This document shows, piece by piece, positions 1 to 9,891 of a stretch of 64,000 bases of DNA. Positions within the stretch are counted from its first letter, which is position 1. The number at the start of each line of letters is the position of its first letter. The translations under genes were made by a program, and so were the position numbers. Below the pieces are notes generated by a model, which searched no databases, was not told where the DNA came from, and saw only the letters and a program-made list of their open reading frames with translations. The stretch spans positions 13,472,256 through 13,536,255 of the forward strand of contig JASFXZ010000001.1 of NCBI GenBank assembly GCA_032209605.1, in the 5' to 3' direction. Source of the DNA: Mactromeris polynyma. Its lineage: Eukaryota > Mollusca > Bivalvia > Venerida > Mactridae.

Positions 1-401
1 TTTTCCGAGTAATTTGGGGCGTCCAATTTTGTCACTTTTTGGTAGTTTATCTACAGTTTTTTCCGGAGTTTTAACCATCTGTTGTTTGTATGCCGATTTG
101 ATTGATCTCACCGATCTCATAGGTTTATCCAGTTTCAATTTCTTTGTGAAATGTTTGGCGGCACTCGCGTTTCCATGCATACTTGCATATTTTCCAATAT
201 CAGCTCGTGTGTCTTCATCATAATGAACATAGTTCCCTCTTTTTCTTTTAGCAGTTTTTTTATTATTTCTTTTACATTTTCATTTGTGATATTAATAGAT
301 TCTTCGCCGGTGCTGCAACATGGCAAAATTGCATCCAGTAAGTCCACTGAGTCACTTGATTTTTTAGATTTCTCCGGTGTAAAAAATGTACGTATTGACA
401 T
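1..401 (-). pseudogene. DDE-type transposase, N-terminal fragment, frameshifted and cut by the window edge
   Basis: The minus-strand ORF starts at 401 with an N-terminus of the form MSIRTFFTPEKSKK, a lead often seen in DDE transposase-like proteins of molluscs and cnidarians. Near 255-265 the coding signal moves to the -1 frame at a run of seven A (minus strand). That frame continues to base 1 with a basic stretch (KRKRG), then DEDTRADIGKYASMHGN and AAKHFTKKL, then GRPKLLGK. The pattern RAxIGKYAxxHGNxxAxxHF is an N-terminal helix-turn-helix signature I recognise from these transposase families; that assignment is from memory. The catalytic domain would lie to the left of base 1. The zero-frame ORF runs on to 135 but loses the motif. 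The simplest reading is a one-base indel in a decayed copy; an intron cannot be excluded. Confidence 0.45.
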
Positions 402-1007
402 TTTGCTTCAAACGTAAGTTCTGATTCAAACATGGGATATAATACACGGACATTTTAAGATCTCACTCGGTTCATTGAATATGAGCAGTTCTATGAGACT
501 TTTAACAACTGTTCACGCAATTTTTGACGTATCAATATATACCTGGTTAGATTAGCTACAATTAGTTACCGTTAAATAATGCCGACGGCCGTTGTGTTTT
601 TATGCATACAAAATCTGAATAACGACTATATTTTCGCGTTTTTCGCGATCGATGTGCTTCCGCGAATGTTTATAGCCGCGAATAAGTCTACGTTATAAAA
701 AACGCGAAATATTGTATCCGCGGAAATTTCTTGGAATACAGTACGGGAATGTAATTGGAATTACCACTGTCATAGGAATGTCACAAATAGTTCATCTGGA
801 ATGTCCGTCTGAATAAAATTAATTCAAATTGATTCAATACACTTAGTAACACTGAAATATATAATATCACCATTTCACTAAATTAAGGCAGGGTCCAGCA
901 AATATGTTTCCTGATACATAATTTAATAATTTCTAGTCAGCTGATTACTTTTATAAATTTTGGAGATAAAGGATTATTATTCTGGAGATCTTTGTGGGGT
1001 TCTGTCG
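402..1007. other. No gene seen; upstream flank of the transposase fragment
   Basis: AT-rich DNA without a supported ORF. It would be the 5' flank of the minus-strand transposase fragment. It shows no match by eye to the LTR of the neighbouring Gypsy element. Confidence 0.5.
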
Positions 1008-2165
1008 TTAATCTTGATGTTCAGTCTCAAGTCTGAGCTGTATGTGGACTATATCATGGAGCAGTTGGGTAGATTCTGATGGTTTATACGCTGCTATAAG
1101 CCGTTGTTGTTTGTCCTGGGTATATTCAGATTTATTCGTAGCAATGCAACGGATGACCTCATAGTTGTACGCCAACATCTTAGACATAATTGACGTATGC
1201 AAAATGGGGGTATTCGGAAGAACCAGGTAATTATATTTGAATAGCAAGTCAATACGGTCGATTGGATGATAGCCATCTCCTTGTTCGATAGAGTTGGCCG
1301 CAAACTCAACGGCTACTGCCCTCTGGTCTGGCGAATATGTTTTCCAGTTCTTAGGGGGCCATCTTAGAGTGGGCGAAAGAACTATAGATTCTTCTGGGAC
1401 ATTTCCCCATTGTCTTCTGCCTGGTGGCACTATAGGCATGGCGCCCACCATTAGTAGAATTCGGGCTTGCTTTTGATGGTTGGGTTGTATGGGCGTTGGT
1501 CTATAAATGGGAACTTGTAATTCTTCATTGAACATAATCATAGTGGGGCAGTAGTCTGGTGTCTTAGGAGGGCTGTAACTTGTAGTGGTGATGTGAAGTT
1601 CTGGAGATTGGGGATCTGGAATTGGCGTTGCTGGCTGAAGAAATGACGGTCCATCTGTAACAGGTTGAAGTGGTCCACTTAGTCTAAAGCTGGTAAGTGG
1701 TGATTTAACTGTTTGATCTTTACTGACTGAAGTTGTTAAAAATGATGATGACGGCAATGCGAGTATTGGCACAGTACAAAAAGCTGATGATGCATAAGTT
1801 GTTGATGTCGGTAACGACCTGGGTGATGAAGTGAATGTAACAGGGCTGGGTAGTAGTGGTGTCAATCGGAGAGTTTCATGCGGTGAATGATTCGCCAGGG
1901 TTCCTGTAGAGGTAGGTATACTTGAAATTGGGGAAGGGACAGTGATAATTCTTGACGGTGATGTAAGTTTTTTCTTGTTGATTGGAGATGATGTAGCACT
2001 ACGGTCCAGAAAGATTGGTGACGGTGATCGGATGGAGTTGTCGGACATTTGGGCTTCGGTCAAATCTTGTTGGGTACTAGTATCAAATAATTTATTTTGC
2101 TCAATCCAGACGTGATGTATATAATTAGGTGAGATAGATGCAGTGGCTGCTAGTTCTTCTTTAAT
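1008..2165 (-). CDS. Ser/Thr/Pro-rich protein, C-terminal part of a decayed zinc-finger gene
   Basis: Open on the minus strand from just after a stop at 2166-2168 down to the stop at 1008. The first roughly 190 residues are low-complexity Ser/Thr/Pro with many SPxP-type repeats. The last 150 are globular-looking and include RWPPKNWKTYSPDQR followed by an alpha-helical segment (AVEFAANSIEQGDGYHPIDR). I recognise a WPPxxW...DQ...EFA pattern in uncharacterised mollusc proteins but cannot name a function. It is in the same frame as the ORF at 2166-2600, separated only by one TAA, so the two were probably one reading frame. It lies downstream of the Gypsy integrase on the same strand. It may be an accessory ORF of that element or an unrelated gene remnant. 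Confidence 0.45.
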   Translation of the reverse strand: MKEELAATASISPNYIHHVWIEQNKLFDTSTQQDLTEAQMSDNSIRSPSPIFLDRSATSSPINKKKLTSPSRIITVPSPISSIPTSTGTLANHSPHETLRLTPLLPSPVTFTSSPRSLPTSTTYASSAFCTVPILALPSSSFLTTSVSKDQTVKSPLTSFRLSGPLQPVTDGPSFLQPATPIPDPQSPELHITTTSYSPPKTPDYCPTMIMFNEELQVPIYRPTPIQPNHQKQARILLMVGAMPIVPPGRRQWGNVPEESIVLSPTLRWPPKNWKTYSPDQRAVAVEFAANSIEQGDGYHPIDRIDLLFKYNYLVLPNTPILHTSIMSKMLAYNYEVIRCIATNKSEYTQDKQQRLIAAYKPSESTQLLHDIVHIQLRLETEHQD

Positions 2166-2600
2166 TTATTGTCGAGTTGGATGAAGTTTCCATGAGCATT
2201 TTGGCAGGTTGAAATCGGGGTCTAGAGTCAGCATTTTTTGAAGAAGTGGAGTTGTAACAGATGTCGAGTTTAATCCAGAGTCTGATAGTTTTGCCTTATA
2301 AACATTGTTATTATTATCCGTGAAAAATATTCTTGTTTCTTTTATCCCAAGAGCTATAGATCTGACCTCGTAAGTAATTGATGAAGGTCTTTTAGTCGAT
2401 CTAAATGATGAATGTGGAGATGAAGTGGTTTCATGTTTGGCCAGGTTCCACCCCTCTAACCAGCTCTGTATGCCTGGGGTTCTACCAGTGTTCCATTTCG
2501 TTATGGCTTGTCTGGCGAATTCAGACTCTGGCGAATAAACTTGGTGACATTCTGGTAAGTGGAAAGATACGAAGAGGCTTCTCTTGCGAAATAAAAGCAA
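2166..2600 (-). pseudogene. Middle part of the decayed zinc-finger gene
   Basis: A 144-codon minus-strand ORF between the finger ORF and the Ser/Thr/Pro-rich ORF. It is in frame with the latter across one TAA (2166-2168) and out of frame with the finger ORF, which it overlaps at 2501-2600. Recognisable text includes FARQAITKWNTGRTPGIQSW and a poly-Asn patch (TDNNNNVYK). The coding signal appears to pass from the finger frame into this one somewhere in 2520-2600, so either a frameshift or a missing intron is needed to join them. No domain was recognised in this part alone. Confidence 0.35.
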
Positions 2601-2866
2601 TTCTTTAGTGAAAGCGTTCTAGGAGGAAGAGTGGGGAATATTTCTGCATGCTGTTCCCTGACGTGCCGACTCAGGTCCTGTGGGTATCGAAACTCCCTGG
2701 GTCTGGTACCGTAGCACCATGCGCACACAACCCGTGTGGTCGTGTGATTGGCCTTAATCTTATGGTTTGCCATGTCACGCTTGTTGTTGAAGACCGCAGG
2801 GCACTTGTCACACACAAATGCAGCTTCTCTTTGCTGAACAACTCTTCTAGCTGGAATTACAATCAA
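2501..2866 (-). CDS. Two-finger C2H2 zinc-finger N-terminal ORF
   Basis: A 121-codon minus-strand ORF. After a short basic lead it carries finger 1 (CDKC, twelve residues, then H-x5-H) and finger 2 (CAWC, sixteen residues, then RHVREQH, H-x4-H). Both have classical C2H2 spacing with long linkers, so DNA, RNA or protein binding is the family expectation. The final third, after PTLPPRTLSLKN, looks non-homologous and probably runs past a frameshift. The reading frame that follows is the overlapping ORF at 2166-2600. The start at 2866 is the first ATG; no upstream exon was found. The combination of an N-terminal finger pair and a long low-complexity tail is not one I can name. Confidence 0.5.
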   Translation of the reverse strand: MIVIPARRVVQQREAAFVCDKCPAVFNNKRDMANHKIKANHTTTRVVCAWCYGTRPREFRYPQDLSRHVREQHAEIFPTLPPRTLSLKNCFYFAREASSYLSTYQNVTKFIRQSLNSPDKP

Positions 2867-3535
2867 GAAAACAAGTGAGGAGGTGGATAAGAAGACCTAA
2901 TACTCATCATATATTAACTGTATTCCATATGATCTGGAGGATTCTATATACAAAAAATGTACATGTATCATATTATATTCAACATATGCTGTATCTGTGC
3001 CAATGTATATTCGTAGTTCCTAGTTGGTAGAACTCATAATTCGGCTCTTATTGTCTCTCAAGACAAGGTATCATTCAACAACAAAAATGGGTTAATCGCA
3101 GGGGGTTGATCAGGCCTCCTTCATTACCATAAAATAAAAACACGTGCACGCTTTTACTCTTCGCCGACAACAGTTTCTCTAAACTACCAACCGAATCGAA
3201 TCTTGACATTGGATACATCTCAAAATGCAGACACCGCAGTACGTTTCTTACAGAAAACTATTGCGCATATACTAGAATTGTGCAATAAAAAGATGACACT
3301 CTCTCGGATGTATGAGACACGAACGACAATATGATATGTACAAAAACAATGAATGATGATGCTATGTGCTTATATGCTATTGGTGTAAAATGTGTGTGTG
3401 AAAATCATGTGATACATGCTTTGTAAGTAATTTGAACATAAAATATTCAGTAACAATCAAATATTAATGTAACTTTCTACATTATACAGTGGTATTACAA
3501 AATATTGACAATAATATTCCAACATGAATCAGTCA
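2867..3535. other. Spacer between zinc-finger ORFs and Gypsy integrase; no 3' LTR recognised
   Basis: No supported ORF. This is where a 3' LTR of the minus-strand Gypsy element would be expected. I compared it by eye with the 5' LTR beginning at 8410 (TGTAAGCCACCTC...) and saw no match. The LTR has been lost, is too diverged, or lies beyond the zinc-finger block. Confidence 0.4.
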
Positions 3536-4767
3536 TTATGGGTTCCTTAAAACCCTACTGAACCAGACAGGTGCGTGTGAGCCACGGTATCGATTAAGTC
3601 TGTCAACGTGAATTGGTTTAGCGGGGACTTTTAGAGATTTCTTTATTAAATAAACAAGATCGTCAATTTTCTTTGTCACAAGAAACGGACCTTTCCATTG
3701 AGGAGCGAGCTTGCTACATATTCCAGGGCGTTTAGTAGAATCATGCACCCATACGCCATCACCAACTGCGAAGGACCGCCTTTTCGCACGCAGGTCATAA
3801 TGGCGCTTTCTGTACTTTGATTTTACTTTCAGAACTTTACGGGCTATGGCGTGAACTTTCTCAAGCTGCTGATGCAACGACTGTACATAGTTTGCATATG
3901 TGCTAGTATCAAATGGAGTATTAGTTTGAGGGGGTAAACCGACAACAGCTTGCAATGGTAGAACTATGTCCTTTCCAAAAACCATCTTATTTGGTGTCTC
4001 GCCTGTGCTCGCATGTATGGAAGAACGGTATGCCATCATAACTTGTGGCAAAAACTCATCCCAGTTACGTTGATTTTCTTCACAGTACATGGTGAGCATG
4101 GTTCCTAGGGTACGATTAAAACGTTCAACAATACCATTGGCCTGAGGATGTTGAGGCGTCGATTTGGTGTGCTGAAGCTGAAGGAGGTCACACATACTAG
4201 TATCTGAAAATAGTTTGGAAGTAAAATTGCTGCAAAGATCGGAGTGAATTTGAAGCGGAACACCAAATCGAGATACATATACGTCAACAAAAGTTTTGGT
4301 CACAGTTTCAGCTTCCTGGTTAGGTAAAGCGATAGCTTCGGTCCACCTGGTGAAGCAGTCGCAGATAACAAGAACATAACAGTTGTTGGACGTTGTCCTG
4401 GACAGAGGACCATATATGTCGATGGCGCATCGCTCTAGAGCTTCGTAGACCTTGGCTTCACCAAGAGGCGACCTAGGGGCTTTGAGGGTTTACGAGATGA
4501 ACAAGAGTCACACTTAGTACAGTACTCTTCGATTTCTTTCTTCATTGCTGGCCAGTAAAATGATTGTCTGATCTTCTCTAAAGTCTTGTCAGCACCCAGG
4601 TGAGCTACGGTTGGTATATTATGGCAATAATTCAATACATCACTCCGTCTCTGCTGTGGGACAATGATTTGTTTCATTGAATGCTGGTCATCATGAAACC
4701 AAGTTCTATATAGGACGCCTTGTTCGAGAAAAATACGGTCCCACATTCTCCAAAGTGTTTTGGTCAC
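3536..4767 (-). pseudogene. Gypsy integrase
   Basis: The minus-strand integrase is split over two ORFs (4767-4435 and 4303-3536). The first holds the HHCC zinc-binding domain: HNIPTVAHLG, then FYWPAMKKEIEEYC and CDSC. A bridging frame at about 4440-4310 carries the first catalytic Asp in CAIDIYGPL. The second ORF holds the second Asp in HSDLCSNF (SDxGxNF is usual, so Gly is replaced) and the Glu in NGIVERFNRTL. A GPY/F module (WKGPFLVTKK) follows near the C-terminus. All three catalytic acids are still visible, but the frame is broken between the zinc-binding domain and the core. The product of an intact copy would join the DNA copy to the host chromosome. Confidence 0.8.
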
Positions 4768-4791
4768 AGATGAATGTCCACTAATTGCTTG

Positions 4792-5702
4792 TCATGCTGG
4801 TCTCACAGATGTTTCTAGCGATTGCATCACTACGTGTAATGACGGGTCTAGACGTTGCTCTGCACCTATGTTTTCGATTGACCAGTTGGTAGAGTGTGCC
4901 ATTGTGGGTTTAGGGAAACCTGCTTTAGCTTGGGACCTTGTGATAGCACGTGCCAACTCGGGAGAGTTAGCAGAACATGGGCTGTATCTCAAACATTCAG
5001 AAAGAAGTACTTGATGCGGACTAGTAGTATCTTGGTCAAGTCCCTCAATGGTATCATCACAGAGCGGATTTTCATTATTACCATTCTCTTGTCTGGTACA
5101 TTTAGCACATGGTGCACGAGAAAGTGCGTCTGCGTTTTTGTGTTGAAGCCCAGGGCGATGCATCACAGTCAGACTGTATGTACCGAGGGCTTCAAGCCAT
5201 CTAGCGACTTGACCTGTGGGTTGCTTTAAGTTCCTCATCCATGAGACGGCCGCATTATCTGTGCGAAGTAAGAGTGACCATAAAGATAATGATGGAAAGC
5301 TTTAAGTGCTTGCACGACAGCCAGTAGCTCCTTGCGGGTCACCCAGTATCGCTGCTCGTGTTTATTTAGGGTCTTGCTGTAGTATGCTATGACTACCTCT
5401 TTGCCATCTTGTATCTGACTCAACACAGCACCTGTTGCTAGATCTGATGCATCTGTATCGAGAACAAATTGGCACTTCTCTAGGGGATAACCAAGAATAG
5501 GGGCTGAAATCAAACCACTTTTTAATAGATCAAATGCTTCTGAACATTCAGTAGTCCATTCAAACGTGTTATTTTTCTCAGCTATCTTACGCAACGGGCG
5601 AGCAATTTTAGCGAAACCCTTGACAAATCTCCTATAGTAAGAACAAGGGCCAAGAAAAGATTTGACCTCTTTAGCATTGCGGGGGATGGTCCAAGATTTC
5701 AC
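4792..5702 (-). pseudogene. Gypsy connection and RNase H region
   Basis: Two minus-strand ORFs. 5702-5235 carries the RT connection (KSFLGPCSYYRRFVKGFAK) and the start of RNase H with DTDASDLATGAVL, then KELLAVVQALKAFHHYLYG. Near 5235-5260 the frame changes, and 5238-4792 continues with RWLEALGTYSLTVMHRPG and KNADALSRAPC, the usual Gypsy RNase H end. The expected bridge FxxxTDH is disrupted at the break. The segment directly abuts the RT ORF, whose frame ends at 5702, so another frame change separates RT from this region. Confidence 0.75.
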
Positions 5703-6775
5703 TAAATCTTATCTGGGTCAGTCGTGACACCTTCCTCGGAAACTAAATGTCCAAGAAACTTTAGTTGTTTTTGAAAGAATACGCATTTAGAAGGCTTACA
5801 CTTCAAGCAGGCATTTTGTAATCTTTGGAATATATGTTCTAAACGAACCAACCCCTCATCGACGGTGGTACAAGGCACGATAATATCGTCCATGTAGAGG
5901 AGACACTCGACCCATTGGAGACCCCTAAGGACTTTTTCCATGAGTCGCTCGAACGTTGATGGAGCGTTGGCCAAACCGAAACTCATAACAGTAAATTGAT
6001 AAAGGCCTAATGTGGTTGAAAATGCGGTTTTCTCCTTATCTTGAGGTTTCATAGCTACTTGCCAGAACCCACTATTTAAATCTAGACTGCTGAAGTATTT
6101 CGAACCGGCAAGTGTGTCAATGCAGTCATCAACGCGCGGAAGGGGATAGGCATCCTTGATAGTGACGTCATTTAATTTTCTGTAGTCTAAACAAAATCGG
6201 GGAGTACCATCACGTTTGGTTACCAAGACAACGGAAGAAGACCATGCGCTGTCAGAGGACTCAATAACTCCACGTTTAAGCATATTTTGGATTTCTTCCT
6301 TTTCTATCTGACGTTTGCCTAGCGGAAGTCGTCGTGGTTGTTGTCGAATGGGTGCAGCAGAACCAGTATTTATGGCATGTTCTACAACATTTGTCTTGCC
6401 AATGTCTTCTGAATTTTTCGAAAACACCTCACTCTTAGCCATGAGCTCAATGGAGGGTTCAATATACGCATATTCAGATAAGTATTCACTCTGTGGTATC
6501 TTAACAGAGATTATACGACGACTGTGTGACGGAACTTTTACTGTGTGTGATATTTCAACTCGACACACGTGATTTGCCACACCACCGGTCCAGAGAGGGA
6601 TCAAATTATTGTCAATTACTAAGCAAGAACGTTTGTAATTGATACTATCTACATGTTGTTTTAGAAAATCTTGACCTAAAATTCCATCAGCTTCAATCCC
6701 ACAAACAACGAATGGGATGTCAAAGCATTCTCTACCCATTTCAATCAAAAGATCTACGTTTCCAGACACTGACAT
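5702..6775 (-). CDS. Gypsy protease C-terminus and reverse transcriptase
   Basis: A 357-codon minus-strand ORF, the longest intact part of pol. The first 60 residues are the end of the aspartic protease (GIEADGILGQDFLKQH). RT blocks follow in order: KRGVIESSDSAWSSSVVLV, KDGT-type RDGTPRFCLDYRKLN, AYPLPRVDDCID, FSSLDLNSGFWQVAM, FGLANAPSTFERLM and the catalytic box LLYMDDIIV. LGHLVSEEG is near the end. The two metal-binding Asp of the catalytic box are present. It ends at a stop at the junction with the connection region. The chosen M at 6775 is only the first Met of the open frame, because the protease begins upstream in another frame. Confidence 0.85.
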   Translation of the reverse strand: MSVSGNVDLLIEMGRECFDIPFVVCGIEADGILGQDFLKQHVDSINYKRSCLVIDNNLIPLWTGGVANHVCRVEISHTVKVPSHSRRIISVKIPQSEYLSEYAYIEPSIELMAKSEVFSKNSEDIGKTNVVEHAINTGSAAPIRQQPRRLPLGKRQIEKEEIQNMLKRGVIESSDSAWSSSVVLVTKRDGTPRFCLDYRKLNDVTIKDAYPLPRVDDCIDTLAGSKYFSSLDLNSGFWQVAMKPQDKEKTAFSTTLGLYQFTVMSFGLANAPSTFERLMEKVLRGLQWVECLLYMDDIIVPCTTVDEGLVRLEHIFQRLQNACLKCKPSKCVFFQKQLKFLGHLVSEEGVTTDPDKI

Positions 6776-7070
6776 CGATCACCATTTGCAGTCCTGAAAA
6801 CATCTGTAGAAGGGCGAAGATTGAATGAACAGTTGGGATTAATGCTATTCAGGACCCGATCTGAAATCAAAGACGTGGTGGCACCGCAGTCTATTAAAAA
6901 ATTAACTTCCGTTGATGCAACATTCCATGTAACGTAAAATCCATTATCATAAATGTTAAATTTTGATCCAGATCGAGCTGAGTGTACTTTTTCAATATTA
7001 TTATTATCACAATTGGCCTATTTGTTGACACGTCTGCTGACTCACGGCCCTCAGAGTCAGCCACTAGCAG
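6776..7070 (-). pseudogene. Gypsy protease, N-terminal part
   Basis: The minus-strand frame through 6910-6776 contains VNFLIDCGATTSLIS, the retropepsin active-site loop. The usual D-T/S-G-A is here D-C-G-A. The upstream link to gag passes through a stop or frame change near 7064-7070 and is interrupted again near 6780, where the frame of the RT ORF takes over. The protein of an intact element would cut the Gag-Pol polyprotein. Confidence 0.6.
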
Positions 7071-8274
7071 TTTTCCTGAACGAAAGTATTTGTAGAGTTT
7101 GTGGACCTGTCTGACTGTGGGTTGAACTGTTGACTTTGTTGCTGCCGATTTGCATTGTTTTGAGTGAAATAGCCGTTTTGTTGGTTGTGATTGTATGAGC
7201 TGCGTGGGGGTCTCGGATTTTTGTTCATCGGACATGACGCCCATAAATGTTCGTAAGAATTACAACCAAAGCATGATCTATTAGACTTATTTTGTGCGGG
7301 TTTTATTGACGTAGATTCTATTTTACTAAGTCTTGACTCTATGCTTTTAATGGTTTGCAAAAGATCATTATTCTCCACTGTATCGCATGCTCTTATATTG
7401 GAAACGTTTGACGAGCCAAGTATAGACTCGTACCGATCAATAACGGATACGGCGTCGCTTACCGTCTTGCAGTCATGGTCCATTCATCTGCATTTCATCT
7501 CTGTTGAGACGAGTTTATACAATTGGTTAAGTGTCAGTCGCTCTTGAGAATAATGATCAAGATCGGAGTAAGCTTTTTGTACAAGTTCCGTTAAATCGTC
7601 GGCTAACGACGCGATGCTCTCAAATTTTCCTCGGCGCCTATTTTCTAATTTATTCAGCCACATTGACTGGTGCCTACTGCTATTACCGAAACGATCTGAA
7701 AGTCGATGTGCATCAGACGATGATCTCTGCGTTCTACGTTTGTTAAACTCATATAGAAATTACGCGCAGAGCCTCTCAAACTCGCTGCTAACATCAACAC
7801 TTTCGTTCTACTGTCCCAAGACGATAATTCAGCGCAGTCTTCAAAGTGCGAAGCGTATTGTTCGAAACTTGAAGAGCCGTCATACGTATCGGGTTTAATC
7901 AACGACGGGTTTCTCACAAATGGCATAGGATGTGCATAGTTGAAGTCACCGTGACCGGAGCTTGAATTATTAGGTATATCCGAATTATTTTGACGCATGT
8001 CGGTCGTATCATTGTTGTTAGACCTATTTGTGGAAGACCGCGTATCTAAATCTATAAGTAATCGTTGATCATTCAAGCGTGTGAGCCTAGAATCGTTGTG
8101 TTGTGGAGTTGTTTGACAGCTCATGTCGTGAAGACTAAGTTGATTGTCTTGTTGAGTTGGTCTATCATGAAGGTCATCTATCGAGATGAAGCTGCTTTCT
8201 GAAGGATGAATATCGTCTCTCGATTCGCGAAACGATATCTCAGGGTTAGGAGAGGCCATTATGTTACTTAACAA
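7064..8274 (-). pseudogene. Gypsy gag, two frameshifts
   Basis: The start is at 8274, about 110 nt downstream of the primer site. Residues 1-120 are Ser/Asn/Gln-rich. The capsid-like Retrotrans_gag region begins with LIKPDTYDGSSSFEQYASHF and includes LAASLRGSARNFYMSL. At about 7735 the frame breaks; the next part is readable to about 7490 with MWLNKLENRRRGKFESIASL. A second break leads into 7483-7064, which carries one CCHC zinc knuckle (CFGCNSYEHLWASC) and an Asn/Gln-rich tail ending in TAG. Order and motifs fix the identity; the copy is dead. Confidence 0.7.
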
Positions 8275-8386
8275 AATATGAACGCAGCAAAGCGAATTAA
8301 ATCTGACGAGTTGAAATGTTTTAAAGATCTATCTATAAAGTTGTACAAATGCAGGGTACGATCGCTGGATAGCTATTGACGAAGCT

Positions 8387-8404
8387 ATCCCACTTCTGAC
8401 ACCA
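8387..8404 (-). other. Primer-binding site, tRNA-Leu type
   Basis: On the minus strand this reads TGGTGTCAGAAGTGGGAT, which begins with the complement of the CCA tail. It matches the 3' end of animal tRNA-Leu (TGGTGTCAGGAGTGGGAT) at 17 of 18 positions, from memory of that tRNA. It lies five bases from the LTR end at 8410. It marks where reverse transcription of the Gypsy RNA would start. Confidence 0.75.
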
Positions 8405-8409
8405 AAAAT

Positions 8410-9100
8410 TGTAAGCCACCTCTCGTCCGAAAACTCACTAATCGGAACGGTATAAAATACAACAACAATCTTGTAGCGATGAGAGATTTACTTTTCACAG
8501 GTCTTATAAGACTTGCCTGTTTGAGATCTTACTGGCTATATTTCTACTACATGTACTTAGTTGTACGTTTCATAATATGCAAAAACAATAATATGTGATC
8601 ATATAAACTGACGACAGACACAGCGACACGCCTACGGGTAGTTTGTATTAGATAGTTCGGATCGAAGAGTAAGTTGCGGAAAGTCGCGAAAACATATCTA
8701 TAATTAGATGTGTTTAAGTTGCGTTATCCTAAACAGATAACCCGTATTGTAGTTTAACAGTTGAAGTATATACTAAATTTAGGGACTCATTCTACCTGAA
8801 GAGGGTTTGAAGTTTCGACTAACGTAGGCCATGGCTGTGTCTACTGAATACTGAATGCTGGGGTTTTACTGTATCGTCTGCCTTTATATAGGTTCCGTAA
8901 TGCTGGCATTTATGCTGGGATGCTGGCAGCCAATCAGAACGAGTTTAGAAATGCCAGCATTAAATGCGTAATGCGGCTAAGTGTAACATTTTAAGTTATA
9001 ACAAATCATTTAACAAGATTTCCCTACTATGTGTGATTCCAACACAATGCCAATATGATAAGGAGTCAATAGGATGTACAAATAAGAACATTCATTTACA
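8410..9100 (-). repeat. Gypsy 5' LTR, outer limit uncertain
   Basis: The LTR's inner end is TTACA on the minus strand (plus TGTAA at 8410-8414), five bases from the primer site. It contains a promoter-like TATA box and an inverted CCAAT box. The outer end was not proved because no second LTR is available for comparison. The plus-strand TTACA at 9096-9100 mirrors the inner end and is offered only as a candidate. Confidence 0.4.
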
Positions 9101-9150
9101 ATTAATGAAGTAAAATGTTTAAACGTTGGCGCCAGCAAAACCCCAGCATT
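8854..9150. repeat. Nested inverted repeats built on ATGCTGG
   Basis: AATGCTGGCATTT (8899-8911) is repeated as its exact reverse complement at 8949-8961. AATGCTGGGGTTTT (8854-8867) is repeated as its exact reverse complement at 9137-9150, outside the first pair. Extra ATGCTGG copies lie at 8912 and 8920. The block overlaps the LTR promoter. Confidence 0.7.
8881..8940 (-). promoter_or_regulatory. Probable LTR promoter
   Basis: Reading the minus strand: a CCAAT box in reverse (GATTGGC) at about 8933, then CCTATATAAAGG at 8882-8893. That gives a predicted start near 8855. The direction points into gag. About 30 nt past the predicted start there is an ATG in strong context (GCCATGG, 8828-8834) opening a short 17-codon frame. 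Confidence 0.45.
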
Positions 9151-9891
9151 ACGCGATATGGCCGAACAAATAGTTCTTGCTGCATTTACATATATATACA
9201 TATCATAATGTGCAATAATCATCAATAATATTCATATAACAAAGAATAAGTAACGATTAAGAACAAATCACATGAAACAGATTGCAACAGTGACGACAAA
9301 AATACTTGACTTATACTCTTTACATAGGACGGAATTAATACGCTGTGAATGGCCGCGAATAAATGACTTTATTATTTTGAAGCGACGATGAACTTCAGAC
9401 GACGGTAACTAAAGTTCATCGCCATGATTAATGAATAGACACATGCAATAGATTAACAAATAAATACTTTAATAGAAGACAAAGTTGAAGCAACTTTGAT
9501 GAGGATGAAATCAAGGTAACTTGACATTTGTAAAACTATCATGTTTCGGACGGTACGAATTTCGGATGCACAATCCATTACAATATTATACAACAATTTA
9601 GGCAAATAAATAGGTTTAAATAAAAATCATGCGTCCAATGGACTTCTTTCTGACGAAGACGGAGTATTAATTGGGATCGGGAAAGGAACGATAAATCTGG
9701 TTAGTGATTTAATGGGCCCTGATTTAATGCTCCGTCGCGGTAAGCAAAGTGGGAAACCGGTTTATATATACCTAAAATGTGAGCTATGCGTACATTGATT
9801 AGTACCTTTGTTTAAAACGTTTAGAACACAAATATTAAACTACAGTGAGCTGTTTATTTCAATATTTTGTATTTCGTTGTGTAATATTACA
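9151..9891. other. No gene seen
   Basis: AT-rich DNA between the LTR and the DUF4806-like exon. It contains only short unsupported ORFs. A TATA-like TTTATATATACC occurs near 9760. Confidence 0.4.

Larger units (their letters stand above)
3536..9100 (-). mobile_element. Ty3/Gypsy LTR retrotransposon, decayed, minus strand
   Basis: Gag, protease, reverse transcriptase, RNase H and integrase occur in Gypsy order on the minus strand, from 8274 down to 3536. A primer-binding site matching tRNA-Leu lies at 8387-8404, and an LTR end (minus ...TTACA) lies at 8410. Several frameshifts and stops interrupt gag and pol, so the copy cannot encode a full polyprotein. The outer 5' LTR limit is not fixed because the partner LTR was not found. 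TTACA on the plus strand at 9096-9100 is one candidate for the other LTR tip; 9186-9190 is another. The tRNA-Leu primer and order resemble the Mag/Steamer-type Gypsy elements of bivalves; that placement is an inference. Confidence 0.85.

Noticed and set aside
2867..3535. 3' LTR of the Gypsy element
   Set aside because: No stretch resembles the LTR beginning at 8410.
5235..5702. Independent short genes within pol
   Set aside because: They are consecutive pieces of one broken Gypsy polyprotein in conserved order.
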